From Pseudorhizobium pelagicum (GTDB taxonomy: Bacteria; Pseudomonadota; Alphaproteobacteria; Rhizobiales; Rhizobiaceae), in NCBI GenBank assembly GCA_000722615.1, contig JOKI01000011.1, forward strand, positions 1 to 64,000: a stretch of DNA of 64,000 nucleotides. Reading direction: 5' to 3'. Below are positions 45,305 to 54,256 of the stretch, one piece after another. The notes under the pieces were generated by a model. That model was given only the letters and a program-made list of their open reading frames with translations, made no database searches and was not told where the DNA came from. A program made the translations under genes and the position numbers. Each line of letters opens with the position of its first letter. Positions within the stretch are counted from its first letter, which is position 1.

Positions 45305-46345
45305 CTAAACCCTCATGCTGGTGTGTGCTGTTGCTGTGTTCTCCGCAAAGACCGCCGGGGACGGACCTCCCGCCCCCGTGGGCAGGCTGCCGGCAAACCA
45401 GTCGACCGTCTGCTGCAGGCCCTCTGCCAGGGGCACGGCGGGCTCCCAGTCCAGCAGGTCCTTAGCGCGTGAAATGTCGGGCCGGCGGCGCTGCGGATCG
45501 TCCATCGGCAAGGGGTGCCGGGTCAGGCCCGCCGCGCTCGGCACCATCACCAGAACCATCTGCGCCAGTTCGTTGATGGTGAACTCGCCGGGATTGCCGA
45601 GATTGACGGGTACTTCCGGATTGGGCGAGACCATCATCAGCCTGATCAGCCCCTCGACGAGGTCGCTGACATAGCAGAAGGACCGGGTCTGCTCGCCGGT
45701 GCCATAGATGGTCATGGGCTTGCCCGACAGGGCCTGGACGATCAGGTTGGAGACGATGCGGCCGTCGTTCGGCTGCATGCGGGGACCGTAGGTGTTGAAG
45801 ATGCGGGCGACACGGGCATCGACGCGGCCCGCCCGCAGGAGATCGAAGCAGAGCGCTTCGGCTGCCCGCTTGCCCTCGTCGTAGCAGGCCCGGGGGCCGG
45901 TGCAATTGACGTTGCCGCGGTAGTCCTCGCGCTGCGGGTGCTCCTCCGGGTCGCCGTAGACCTCGCTGGTCGAGGCTTGCAGGAAAGAGGCGCCCTGCTC
46001 TTCGGCCAGCGTCAGGAGGTTGCCGGTTCCCACGACGCAGGTCATCATCGTATGCATGGGATCGGCCTGGTACTGCGGCGGAGAGGCTGCGCACGCCAGA
46101 TTATAGATGTAGTCGACCGGCTCCTCCGGGACGACCCTGTCGCAGATGTCCTGCTCGATCACCCTGAAACCGGGGTGGTTCATCAGCGGCCGGACGTTGG
46201 TCTCCGACCCCGTCAGATAGCTGTCGACGCAGATCACCCGATGTCCGCGTGCAAGCAGTGCGTCGCAGAGGTGAGAGCCGACGAAGCCGGCACCGCCTGC
46301 CACCAGCGCCGTTCCTGGCTGTTTCGAACCCATCCGTTGGAGCAT
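45305..46345 (-). CDS. NAD-dependent SDR, UDP-glucuronate decarboxylase (UDP-xylose synthase)-like
   Basis: Extended SDR of 346 residues. NAD fold GGAGFVGSH at 17-25, TSEVYGDP at 126-133, catalytic Y155xxxK159 in ACYDEGKR, then the block ARIFNTYGPRMQPNDGR and YGTGEQTRSFCYVSDLVEG. These blocks are typical of UXS, which converts UDP-GlcA to UDP-xylose; the function is inferred, not shown. The C terminus (about 318-346) is a Pro/Ala/Thr-rich tail. It sits 12 bp after a glycosyltransferase gene and 2 bp before the methyltransferase. Confidence 0.82.
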   Translation of the reverse strand: MLQRMGSKQPGTALVAGGAGFVGSHLCDALLARGHRVICVDSYLTGSETNVRPLMNHPGFRVIEQDICDRVVPEEPVDYIYNLACAASPPQYQADPMHTMMTCVVGTGNLLTLAEEQGASFLQASTSEVYGDPEEHPQREDYRGNVNCTGPRACYDEGKRAAEALCFDLLRAGRVDARVARIFNTYGPRMQPNDGRIVSNLIVQALSGKPMTIYGTGEQTRSFCYVSDLVEGLIRLMMVSPNPEVPVNLGNPGEFTINELAQMVLVMVPSAAGLTRHPLPMDDPQRRRPDISRAKDLLDWEPAVPLAEGLQQTVDWFAGSLPTGAGGPSPAVFAENTATAHTSMRV

Positions 46346-46357
46346 CTGTGCTTTCCT

Positions 46358-47473
46358 CTATGCCGAAATGCGGTGTTGGCCAGGATGTTCCACCCTCGCC
46401 TGCGGCTGCAGCGCCAGAAGCGCCGCCACCAGTTCCTGTGCCCGGGCGAGCCCCGTGTGCCCCGCCAGCACGCGGCTGCGGGCACTGGCTGCCAGCTCCT
46501 GGCGCCGAGCGTCGCTGGTCTGCGACAGCGCCGCCACCACGTCGTCCGTGCCGTGGGCGATGATGATCGCTTCGCCGTGCGGCAAGAGCTCGTCGAGGCC
46601 GCGCCAGTGGTCGCTGACGATCGGCGTTCCGCAGGCGGCGGCTTCGAACAGGCGCACGCTCGGCGACCAACCGGCCGCGATCATGTCGGCGCGCGTGACA
46701 TTGAGGGTGAAGCGCTGCCGGCTGTAGAAGGAGGCGTGCTCGGCCGGCGGCAGATGATCGATGCGATCGACGTTCTGCGGCCAGTCGATGTCCTCCGGGT
46801 ACTGCGGGCCGGCGACGACGAACCGCTTGTCCGGCAGGCGACGGGCCACGTCGATCAGAAGCCGCTCCACCGTCGGCTGACGGTCTGGGCTGTAGGTGCC
46901 GAGGTAGCCGAGGTCCCACTGGTGCGCTTCGCCGGTATTGCCGTATCGATCGGCGTCGACGGAGCAATAGAGCGCAACGGCATTGCGGGAGCCGTAGTTC
47001 TTCTCCAGCCGATCCAGCACTTCGCCGCCGGAAAATGAAAAGTATGCGTCGAACAGCGGGATCTGCCGCCGTGCCAGATATTCCTCGTCGCCCGCATCGA
47101 GCCTAGCCAGCGTCACCGGCGTGTCGATGTCGTAGAAGCAGAGACGCTGCGGCGAAAGCGCTGCGACCGCTCCGATGACCGCGACACCCTCCGGGACATA
47201 GGAGCCGATGATGACCGCATCCGCCTGCCGGATGTGATCGGCGTGTCCCGCGATCAGGCCGTCCAGGCTTGCGTAATACTGCAGATCGCAGAACTCCGGG
47301 TTCGGCAGATCGCGATGGCTGGCGTACCAGGGCACATCCCGCTCGAGAAACAGGACACGATGTCCCTGCTCATGCAGTCCGCGCAACAGCGCACGAAAGG
47401 TGGTGGCATGGCCATTGCCCCAGGAGGAGGAAAGCGAGAGCCCGAGAATGACGATGTTGAGAGGCTTGCTCAT
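46358..47473 (-). CDS. CgeB-like glycosyltransferase
   Basis: A 371-residue GT-B-fold protein. The N-terminal half opens NIVILGLSLSSSWGNGHATT. The C-terminal half has the donor-site block SVRLFEAAACGTPIVSDHWR and a following LDELLPHGEAI, characteristic of the CgeB-like/Glyco_trans_1_2 group. GYLGTYSPDRQPTVERLL marks the start of the C-terminal domain. It is one of three related genes in a row (with 47470-48558 and 48555-49685), which suggests duplication. There is no signal peptide or membrane helix. Its ATG overlaps the upstream stop by 4 bp. Confidence 0.82.
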   Translation of the reverse strand: MSKPLNIVILGLSLSSSWGNGHATTFRALLRGLHEQGHRVLFLERDVPWYASHRDLPNPEFCDLQYYASLDGLIAGHADHIRQADAVIIGSYVPEGVAVIGAVAALSPQRLCFYDIDTPVTLARLDAGDEEYLARRQIPLFDAYFSFSGGEVLDRLEKNYGSRNAVALYCSVDADRYGNTGEAHQWDLGYLGTYSPDRQPTVERLLIDVARRLPDKRFVVAGPQYPEDIDWPQNVDRIDHLPPAEHASFYSRQRFTLNVTRADMIAAGWSPSVRLFEAAACGTPIVSDHWRGLDELLPHGEAIIIAHGTDDVVAALSQTSDARRQELAASARSRVLAGHTGLARAQELVAALLALQPQARVEHPGQHRISA

Positions 47474-48558
47474 TCCGCGGCCTCCCGCTTTTCCGCGTGG
47501 CTCTTGAAGAGTGCATCCACGGTCTCGGCCCGGTGGGCATAGGTGTGCTCCCCGAGAACACGCTGCAGTGCGGCGTGTCCGATGTCGTCCGCCCTCTCGT
47601 CGGTCAAGCCGGCGAGGATGTCGGCCACGTCCTGGCCGTCACGCGCCACCAGAACTTCCTCGTCGGGCTTCAGGAAGAGCTCGATGCCTTCCCAGTGATC
47701 GGTGATCAGGCAGCCGCCGGCGCCGGCCGCCTCAAAGACGCGCGTGGCGGGCGAGAAGCCGTTCTCTGCCATGCTGGCGCGGGAAATATTGAGCACCGCC
47801 TTCGGCGTGACGTTGAAGGCGTTGTGATCCCGCGTCGAGACATGGCCGATGTAGTTGATGTTGGCCGACATCGGCTTGTCCTGCCAGCCGGACCCTCCCA
47901 GCAGAAACGTCTGGCCCGGAAGTCGAGACGCAGGCTCCAGGAAGAAATGCTCGACGCGCGCCTCGCGATCCGGAAGGCGGTTGCCGAGAAAGCCGAGGTC
48001 GGCGCCGAAGCGTCGGTCCGCTGCCACCGGATGATGCGTCTGCGGATCCAGAGCATTGTAGATCGGGATGCAGTCCCTTGCCCCGATGGCGCGGTAGGCG
48101 TCGATCACCGGATCGCCGCCGCCGTAGGTCAGCACCAGGTCCAGCTCTCTCAGGGCACCGCGCAGCGGGTGATCGGGGGCGGTGCGAACCTCCGCCAGGG
48201 TGGCGGGGGCGTCGACGTCCCAGAAGATCTTCAGTGCGTCGCTGCGCGCGTTGCGCAGAACTTCCGCCAGCAGCAGGTCGTCCTCGAACCCGACACCGCT
48301 CGCCTTGACCACGACGTCGGCTGCGGCGGCTTGCGCGGTGACCGCCTTCAGGGCTTCGACCGTGCCATCGTAGACGACGACCCTGCACCAGTCCGGCGGG
48401 TCCATGTCGCGGTTCTTCTGGCGATCGTAGACGTCCGGCTCGTAGAAGGTGATGTCGTAGCCCTTCTGCGCAAGCGCCCGCAGGAGACCCCGATAGTAGG
48501 TGGCCGCGCCGTTCCAGTAGGCGGATACGAGACTTGATCCATAAAAGGCGATCTTCAT
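47470..48558 (-). CDS. CgeB-like glycosyltransferase
   Basis: A 362-residue GT-B-fold protein starting MKIAFYGSSLVSAYWNGAAT. The C-terminal domain begins ADLGFLGNRLPDREARVE, and the donor block is ATRVFEAAGAGGCLITDHWE followed by GIELFLKPDEEVLVA, close to spore-maturation protein CgeB family members. The longer open frame upstream of 48558 is not homologous and is left out. It overlaps both neighbours by 4 bp (ATGA). The acceptor and sugar are not predictable. Confidence 0.84.
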   Translation of the reverse strand: MKIAFYGSSLVSAYWNGAATYYRGLLRALAQKGYDITFYEPDVYDRQKNRDMDPPDWCRVVVYDGTVEALKAVTAQAAAADVVVKASGVGFEDDLLLAEVLRNARSDALKIFWDVDAPATLAEVRTAPDHPLRGALRELDLVLTYGGGDPVIDAYRAIGARDCIPIYNALDPQTHHPVAADRRFGADLGFLGNRLPDREARVEHFFLEPASRLPGQTFLLGGSGWQDKPMSANINYIGHVSTRDHNAFNVTPKAVLNISRASMAENGFSPATRVFEAAGAGGCLITDHWEGIELFLKPDEEVLVARDGQDVADILAGLTDERADDIGHAALQRVLGEHTYAHRAETVDALFKSHAEKREAAE

Positions 48559-49685
48559 TCTGCGGCCTCCGCTGTTGCAAGCTTCTGGACGACACGCTGG
48601 GTGCCGCATTCGCCAAGCACGGCGAGCAGCTCGTCGACCCGGTGCCGGCAGGTATGGCGTGACCTCACCGTTTCGAGACCCGAAATGGCGAGATCACCTG
48701 CCATCTGCGGATCGGCAAGAACCTGCTTCAGGCGGTCCTTCATCTCGTCGCCGTCGCGGGCAACCAAATAGTCGGTGCCGGGACGGAACAGCTGTTCGGC
48801 ATCGTCCCACGGCGCGGAAATCAGCGGAATGCCGCAGGCCAACGCCTCGAAGACGCGGATGGTCGGAATGCCCGGCAGGTTCTCGACATAGGGGCGGCGC
48901 GGGATATGCATCGTCACCCTGTGCTCGGCAAAGGCCCGTGGCGCATCGGCGTTGGCAATCCAGCCGCCATAGCGGATCCCGGCATCCTCCAGCGCCGCCA
49001 GTGCCGTGTCGGGATAGCGGACGCCGCGCACGGTCGCGTTCAGAGCGAGTTCCTTCACAGGCCGCACCAGGAACTCGGCGATCTCCGCGGTGCGCTCATC
49101 GTCGCCCCAGTTGCCGATCCAGATGAGGTCTCCGGTCCTCTCGACCTCCGGCATGGGCTTGAAGAGCGTCATGTCGGCGGCTTCGTGCCAGGTGAAGACA
49201 TTGCGCCCCCAGCCGGCTTTCAGATAGCGCTCGCGCAGCGTCTCGCCGAAGGCCAGCACACCGTCGTAGTCGGCAAGCTCCAGCCCGGCGATGTCGTCCT
49301 GCGCCGACACCGCCCGATGATGGGTGTCGTGAAAGAGCAGCGTGAAGTTTGCACCGTCGCGGCGAATGCGGCCGATCTGCTCGACCAGATTTGGGTCCGT
49401 CCACTCGTGGACGATCACCACGTCGGCGTCGGAAAGCGCTGCACCGTGATCGAATTCCGGGCCGTAGACCTCAGACTGCAGATCCGGGAACGTCGCGTGG
49501 AAGCGGTCGATTGCCCCCTCTCCCTGGTCGCGCAGCAGATTGTCGCGGCTCCAGGCACCTTCCGGCTCAAGGGCCAGCGCCTCATGCCCGCGGCGGATGA
49601 GGTCACGCATCACGCCACGGAGGAAATGGGCGTTGCCGTGGTTCCAGTCGGAAATCAGGGAATGGGTATAGAAGATGAAACGCAT
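48555..49685 (-). CDS. CgeB-like glycosyltransferase
   Basis: A 376-residue GT-B-fold protein starting MRFIFYTHSLISDWNHGNAH. The C-terminal domain starts LIWIGNWGDDERTAEIAEF, and the donor block is TIRVFEALACGIPLISAPWD followed by DAEQLFRPGTDYLVARDG. It differs from its two neighbours most in the N-terminal acceptor half, as expected if the three add different residues in turn. It lies 2 bp downstream of the GT4-type gene. Confidence 0.84.
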   Translation of the reverse strand: MRFIFYTHSLISDWNHGNAHFLRGVMRDLIRRGHEALALEPEGAWSRDNLLRDQGEGAIDRFHATFPDLQSEVYGPEFDHGAALSDADVVIVHEWTDPNLVEQIGRIRRDGANFTLLFHDTHHRAVSAQDDIAGLELADYDGVLAFGETLRERYLKAGWGRNVFTWHEAADMTLFKPMPEVERTGDLIWIGNWGDDERTAEIAEFLVRPVKELALNATVRGVRYPDTALAALEDAGIRYGGWIANADAPRAFAEHRVTMHIPRRPYVENLPGIPTIRVFEALACGIPLISAPWDDAEQLFRPGTDYLVARDGDEMKDRLKQVLADPQMAGDLAISGLETVRSRHTCRHRVDELLAVLGECGTQRVVQKLATAEAAE

Positions 49686-49687
49686 AT

Positions 49688-50797
49688 CTACTCCGCAGCG
49701 CTTAAAGTTTTGCCTCGGGTGGCCAGTCGCTCGTAAATCGCCGCCATTGCTCGCGCCTGCGCGGAGACGGTGAAATGCAGCGAGCGCTCGTAGGCCCGCA
49801 CCGCCAGCACCGCCCTCAGACCCGCGTCCGACGACAGCCGCGAGATGGCAGTCCGGAAGGCCTCGGGGTCTCGTGGATCGGCAAACAGCGCACAGCCGTC
49901 CCAGAGCTCCCGGTAGGTCGGGACGTCCGACAGGACGAGAGCCGCGCCGGCGCGAGCCGCTTCCAGCGGCGCGAGACCGAAGGGTTCATAGATCGACGGC
50001 GACACGACGATCTTGGCCTCCCGCATCAGGGCGACCGTCTCGTCATGGGTAAGTTCCCCTTGGTGCGAGGCATGGGCGATCGGCAGATGCTGTCCGTTCG
50101 GCCCGGTGTTCGAACCCGCCATGATCAGCGGCCAGTCCAGTGATCTTGCTGCCGCGTCGAGGACGGCACCGTTCTTGCCGTCGTCCCACCAGCGTCCGGC
50201 GGCGAAGACCATGTCCCGCTTTTCCGTCAGCTCGTTTTCGATGCGGCTGCCGTTATAGACCACCTGAAGCTGCGGGATGGCCCCGTAGGCCCGTTCCAGC
50301 ATCTCCGCGTGGCTGCGGCTGGGAGAAATGACCGCATCGGCGCATTGGAAGCCGGAACGGTTGAGATCAAGCTGCCACTCCCAGGCTTCGGGCACGCCCG
50401 ACTGCCGCACGCCTGCAAACCAGGTGACGACGCAGGAATGCGAAACGGTGAGGACCGGAATGCCCGTCTCCAGTCCGGCGGCCTGCGATGGCAGGTTCAG
50501 ATGAAGGAGATCCGCTTGCTCCCGACGGGCGAGATCCGCGATCATCGAAGGCAGTCCGGAGACGGCCTCGGCGCTCTCGACAAGCCAATCGAGCGGGGCG
50601 TCCAGAACAAGGAGACGGCCGATCGAATTGGCTTCCCGCGCCTTCTGCGCCGAGGGCGCAGGCCCCAGGCAGACGAACACCGTCTCGACGCCGAGCACTT
50701 TCAGTTCGGCGGCAAGATCCATCGCATAGCGCCAGACGCCACCGATGGCGTCCACGGTCATCAGCAGCCGCAGGCCTCTCAACGATGGCACCTGCAT
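49688..50797 (-). CDS. Glycosyltransferase, GT4 type
   Basis: A 369-residue retaining-type GT-B glycosyltransferase. The opening is LRLLMTVDAIGGVWRYAMDL (the usual GGxxR/W N-terminal loop), with YNGSRIENE at the domain junction and the GT4 EX7E-type motif in PSIYEPFGLAPLEAARAGA, followed by LVLSDVPTYRELW. The start at 50797 (MQVPSLRG) overlaps the last base of the fusion gene's stop (TGATG). The donor is probably a nucleotide sugar made within this cluster. Confidence 0.87.
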   Translation of the reverse strand: MQVPSLRGLRLLMTVDAIGGVWRYAMDLAAELKVLGVETVFVCLGPAPSAQKAREANSIGRLLVLDAPLDWLVESAEAVSGLPSMIADLARREQADLLHLNLPSQAAGLETGIPVLTVSHSCVVTWFAGVRQSGVPEAWEWQLDLNRSGFQCADAVISPSRSHAEMLERAYGAIPQLQVVYNGSRIENELTEKRDMVFAAGRWWDDGKNGAVLDAAARSLDWPLIMAGSNTGPNGQHLPIAHASHQGELTHDETVALMREAKIVVSPSIYEPFGLAPLEAARAGAALVLSDVPTYRELWDGCALFADPRDPEAFRTAISRLSSDAGLRAVLAVRAYERSLHFTVSAQARAMAAIYERLATRGKTLSAAE

Positions 50798-52836
50798 CAC
50801 GCCGGCATCCTCTTCTTGTCGCTGAGGCTGGGCTGACCACCAAAGCGGTTCTCCACGAGCCACTCGGCAAGATGGCGCATCCCGTCGCGCCAGCGCACCT
50901 TGGCCTGCCAGCCGAGTTCGCTTTCGAGTTTGCGGGTATCGGCGACGAAGAAGGCCTGGTCACCGGCCCGCCACGGCCCGAACGACGTCCGCAACGGCCT
51001 GCCGGTGAGCTTCTCGATCTCCCGCAGCACACCGAGGAGACTGACGGAATTGCGCGGACCGCCACCCAGGTTGAAGACGCTGCCCTTCAGGCCGTCGATC
51101 GAGGCCAGAACGGCGCGATAGGCGCCAACCGCATCACCGACGTGAAGAATGTCGCGGACCTGCTTGCCATCGCCGTAGATCGAGATCTCCTCCCCGGCCA
51201 GGGCGCGGATCAGGAAGTGGGCAACCCACCCTTGGTCCTCGGTGCCGAACTGTCGCGGGCCATAGATGCAGCTCATCCTGAGGACGGCGCTGGGGATCCC
51301 GTAGGACTTGGCGTAGTCGATGACATACTGGTCGGCGACCCCTTTGGAGCAGCCATAGGGCGTGCAGAAGGAGAGCGGCCGCTGCTCGTCGATGCCGTGG
51401 GCGCGCACCGCCTCATCCGCCGGGATGTAGCGGTCGTCGAGTTCCAGCATGGCGATGTCTTCGAGTGCGCCATAGACCTTGTTCGTGCTGGCAAAGATCA
51501 CCGGCGCCTTCCTGCCGGCTTTTCGAACAGCCTCCAGCACATTCACCGTGCCGCGGGCATTGGCCTCGAAGTCGTCGATCGGATGCACCAGGCTGGTGGT
51601 GACGGCCGTCTGTGCGGCCAGATGAAAGACGGCCTTGGCATCCGTGAAGGCATCTTCGATGCCGCGCATGTCGCGAATGTCGGCGAGGTAGGGATGAACC
51701 CGGTCGCCGTATCGATCTCGCAGCCACGCGAGGTTCTGGTCGACGCCGGGACGTCCGAGGTTGTCGAGGATGACGACGTCCTCGCCATCCTTCAGGAAAC
51801 TGTCGGCGAGATTGGAGCCGATGAAACCGCTACCGCCGGTGATGACGATCGGGGCTGCACCATTGGCGATGTTGGGGCTCGGAAGAGAGGTCACCTCGCG
51901 GACGCGATCGACACCGCCCTCCATCAGCAGCCGTGCCAGCAGCTTGGGCTGCCGGTCATGGGTCACGGCGCCGAGATGATAATGTCTCGGATCGAACCAG
52001 AGGCCCTCCTGAACGGCGATATCGGGGGGAACGTCTGCCCAGGAATACCAGTAGATGCGATCGGCAGGCACATCGAGCGCATTGGAGAAGCGGCGCACCT
52101 GTTCGGTCTCGTCCTTGCGCCAGGTGGAATATCCGGTTTCGGTGACCCAGATCTCGGTCTGAGGGTTGTAGCGGTCCAGGATGCGACGCATCTCGCCGAG
52201 ATGCATGTCCCAGCCGCCCCAGCTGCCCTCCTCGCTGTCCCAGGTGCCGGGAAATCCGTGGAAGCCGACGGCATCGACAACGCCCAGGACGCCGCGCTCG
52301 CCCATCAGATTCAGCCAGTAGGGATCGAAGGGGCATGGCCCGCCGAGCACCGGTTTGAAGCCGCGCTGCTGCGCCCAATAGGCGGCGCCACCGACCATCT
52401 CGCAGAACAGCTGGAAATCGCCGTCCTCGCGCCAGTCCCAATCCAGCAGGTTGTTCGGCTCGTTCCACAGTTCGATGTGGCGGAAGTGCTTGCCGTAGCG
52501 CGTCAGCACATGGTCGATGAAATCAGCGTAGGATTTCAGATCCTGCGGCGCACCGGAAGATCGTCCGGTGCGCGACATCGACGGCGGCGTGTAATGCACG
52601 CAAGGGAGCAGGTCTATCTGCGAACCGAGCTTCGGAATAAGCCAGTCGAACCATTCCTCGCCGCCCGGTGCCAGATATTCGGCCCAGGAAAGATGAGTCC
52701 GGAGATGGCTGGCGCCGCTCGCTAGGATCGACGGAAAGAGCTCCTCCGTCCGCTCATATTCTCCCGGGCGAAACCATTCAACGAAGCCGAACTGCTTCTT
52801 CGTCCGTTCGGTTGCTGCAGATCCGGATGCCTTCAT
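50797..52836 (-). CDS. Fusion: clan GH-A glycoside hydrolase-like domain + RfbE-like NAD-dependent epimerase
   Basis: A 679-residue two-domain protein. Residues 1 to about 315 form a TIM-barrel glycosidase-like domain (GH39/GH5-like) with both expected carboxylates: E126 in ELWNEPNNL (acid/base) and E233 in WVTETGYSTW (nucleophile). Residues about 328-665 form an extended SDR with ITGGSGFIGSN (332-342), FHLAAQTAVTTS, catalytic Y494xxxK498 in TPYGCSKG and GPWRAGDQ, closest to CDP-paratose/tyvelose 2-epimerase (RfbE). There is no signal peptide, so the hydrolase half would be cytoplasmic. The start at 52836 overlaps the upstream stop by 4 bp. The fusion is unusual; reaction and substrate are unknown. 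Confidence 0.85.
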   Translation of the reverse strand: MKASGSAATERTKKQFGFVEWFRPGEYERTEELFPSILASGASHLRTHLSWAEYLAPGGEEWFDWLIPKLGSQIDLLPCVHYTPPSMSRTGRSSGAPQDLKSYADFIDHVLTRYGKHFRHIELWNEPNNLLDWDWREDGDFQLFCEMVGGAAYWAQQRGFKPVLGGPCPFDPYWLNLMGERGVLGVVDAVGFHGFPGTWDSEEGSWGGWDMHLGEMRRILDRYNPQTEIWVTETGYSTWRKDETEQVRRFSNALDVPADRIYWYSWADVPPDIAVQEGLWFDPRHYHLGAVTHDRQPKLLARLLMEGGVDRVREVTSLPSPNIANGAAPIVITGGSGFIGSNLADSFLKDGEDVVILDNLGRPGVDQNLAWLRDRYGDRVHPYLADIRDMRGIEDAFTDAKAVFHLAAQTAVTTSLVHPIDDFEANARGTVNVLEAVRKAGRKAPVIFASTNKVYGALEDIAMLELDDRYIPADEAVRAHGIDEQRPLSFCTPYGCSKGVADQYVIDYAKSYGIPSAVLRMSCIYGPRQFGTEDQGWVAHFLIRALAGEEISIYGDGKQVRDILHVGDAVGAYRAVLASIDGLKGSVFNLGGGPRNSVSLLGVLREIEKLTGRPLRTSFGPWRAGDQAFFVADTRKLESELGWQAKVRWRDGMRHLAEWLVENRFGGQPSLSDKKRMPA

Positions 52837-53939
52837 GATACAAGCCCCCGTTCTTCCAGGTGGCGTCGCATTTCCGCGCCGCGATCGACGGCACCGGTCG
52901 TGCGCACCCATTCGACGAAGGGACCGAGGGAGTTTTCCAGCTTGTACTGGGGCTCAAAGCCGAGCAGGTCGCGGGCCTTGGAGATATCGGCAAAGCAGTT
53001 GCGGATATCGCCGGAACGGGCCTTCTGCATGATCTCCGGCTTGATCTCCGGCACGCCCATGGCCTCGGCGAGAAGGTTGGCGACTTCCTCCACCGTATAG
53101 GCCTGTCCGCTGCCGATATTGATGACATGGCCGTTGGCGCTCGGCTGCTCCAGCGCCAGCCGGAAGGCACGGGCGACGTCACGGACATGCACGAAATCGC
53201 GCCGCTGCTGGCCGTCCTCGAAGATCGTCGGCGGCTGGCCGTTCGCGAGCCTGGACGCGAAATTGGCGAGCACGCCGGTATAGGGATTGGAAAGGGCCTG
53301 TCCTGCGCCAAAGACATTGAACAGGCGAAGCGCCACCGCTTCAACATTGTAGGCCTCGCCGAAGATCAGCACCTGCTTTTCCTGCGCATATTTCGTCAGC
53401 GCATAGATCGAGGCGAGATCGACGGGCTTGCTCTCGTCCGTGGCAATCGGCGTCAGCGTCTCGCCATTGGGGCCTTGCGGCTCCCAGCGGCCCTGCTTGA
53501 CCTGTTCCGGCTTGCGGCGGATGAAGCCGGTGGTGGCGCCGCTGTCGGTGGCATAGAGCCCTTCGCCATAGACGCTCATCGAGGATGCAACGACGATGCG
53601 CCGGATCGGCAGGCCGATCATTGCTTCCAGCAGCACGGCGGTGCCGAGATCGTTGCCGCCGACATAGCGGGCGATTTCATACATTGACTGGCCGACGCCG
53701 ACCTCCGCGGCCAGATGGATGACACCGTCGACGCCGACGAGAGCCTGGCTGACGGCCTCCTTGTCGCGCACATCCGCCCGAATGACTTCAGCCTGATCGG
53801 GAACCTCGGCTTCCGCTTCCGCGTGAACCTGGTCGATCATTGCGTCGAGAATGCGGACCTGGTAGCCCGCCGCAAGAAGATCTTCGGCCACGTGACGACC
53901 GATGAAACCACAACCACCGGTTACAAGAATTGTCGACAT
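52833..53939 (-). CDS. NAD-dependent epimerase/dehydratase (extended SDR)
   Basis: A 368-residue extended SDR. NAD fold GGCGFIGRH at 8-16, HLAAEVGVGQSMYEI (75-89), ASSMSVYGEG (118-127), catalytic Y179xxxK183 in SIYALTKYAQE, LRLFNVFGAGQALSNPY, and QQRRDFVHVRDVARA. It resembles dTDP-L-rhamnose 4-epimerase/UDP-glucose 4-epimerase-like proteins. It is the first gene of the eight-gene minus-strand operon, so it probably supplies one of the activated sugars. The exact reaction is unassigned. Confidence 0.87.
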   Translation of the reverse strand: MSTILVTGGCGFIGRHVAEDLLAAGYQVRILDAMIDQVHAEAEAEVPDQAEVIRADVRDKEAVSQALVGVDGVIHLAAEVGVGQSMYEIARYVGGNDLGTAVLLEAMIGLPIRRIVVASSMSVYGEGLYATDSGATTGFIRRKPEQVKQGRWEPQGPNGETLTPIATDESKPVDLASIYALTKYAQEKQVLIFGEAYNVEAVALRLFNVFGAGQALSNPYTGVLANFASRLANGQPPTIFEDGQQRRDFVHVRDVARAFRLALEQPSANGHVINIGSGQAYTVEEVANLLAEAMGVPEIKPEIMQKARSGDIRNCFADISKARDLLGFEPQYKLENSLGPFVEWVRTTGAVDRGAEMRRHLEERGLVS

Positions 53940-54256
53940 TCTGATTTACTCTTCCCTGGAACATGACTGCGAGGTGACCTTCGAACAGTGGCCCCATGCA
54001 AAAGTTCCTGCTTCAGCAACATCTTTGTCATCAATGTCTTCATCAACAACCGAAGGGCGGGCGGCGGGAACCCATTGATGGAGATCGCCGTTTGCCCAGA
54101 CGGTAGAGGCCGGCGCCTCGCCGACCACATCGACGACCATCGAGCTTCTTCTTCTTCATCTTCTTCAGGAACTCCCCGGCGCCCCCACAGTTAGCGTCCA
54201 GAGCTGCCCGCCCTCAGGGAACGGCAGCCGAATCCAGACGATGGAGATATTTCAGG
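53940..54256. promoter_or_regulatory. Divergent intergenic region of the glycan locus
   Basis: 317 bp between two divergent transcription units, so it should hold both promoters. I could not pick out convincing -35/-10 pairs. It holds a homopyrimidine triplet tract (CTT/TTC repeats, 54145-54166) about 90 bp before the dehydrogenase gene. No credible ORF is seen. Confidence 0.5.
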
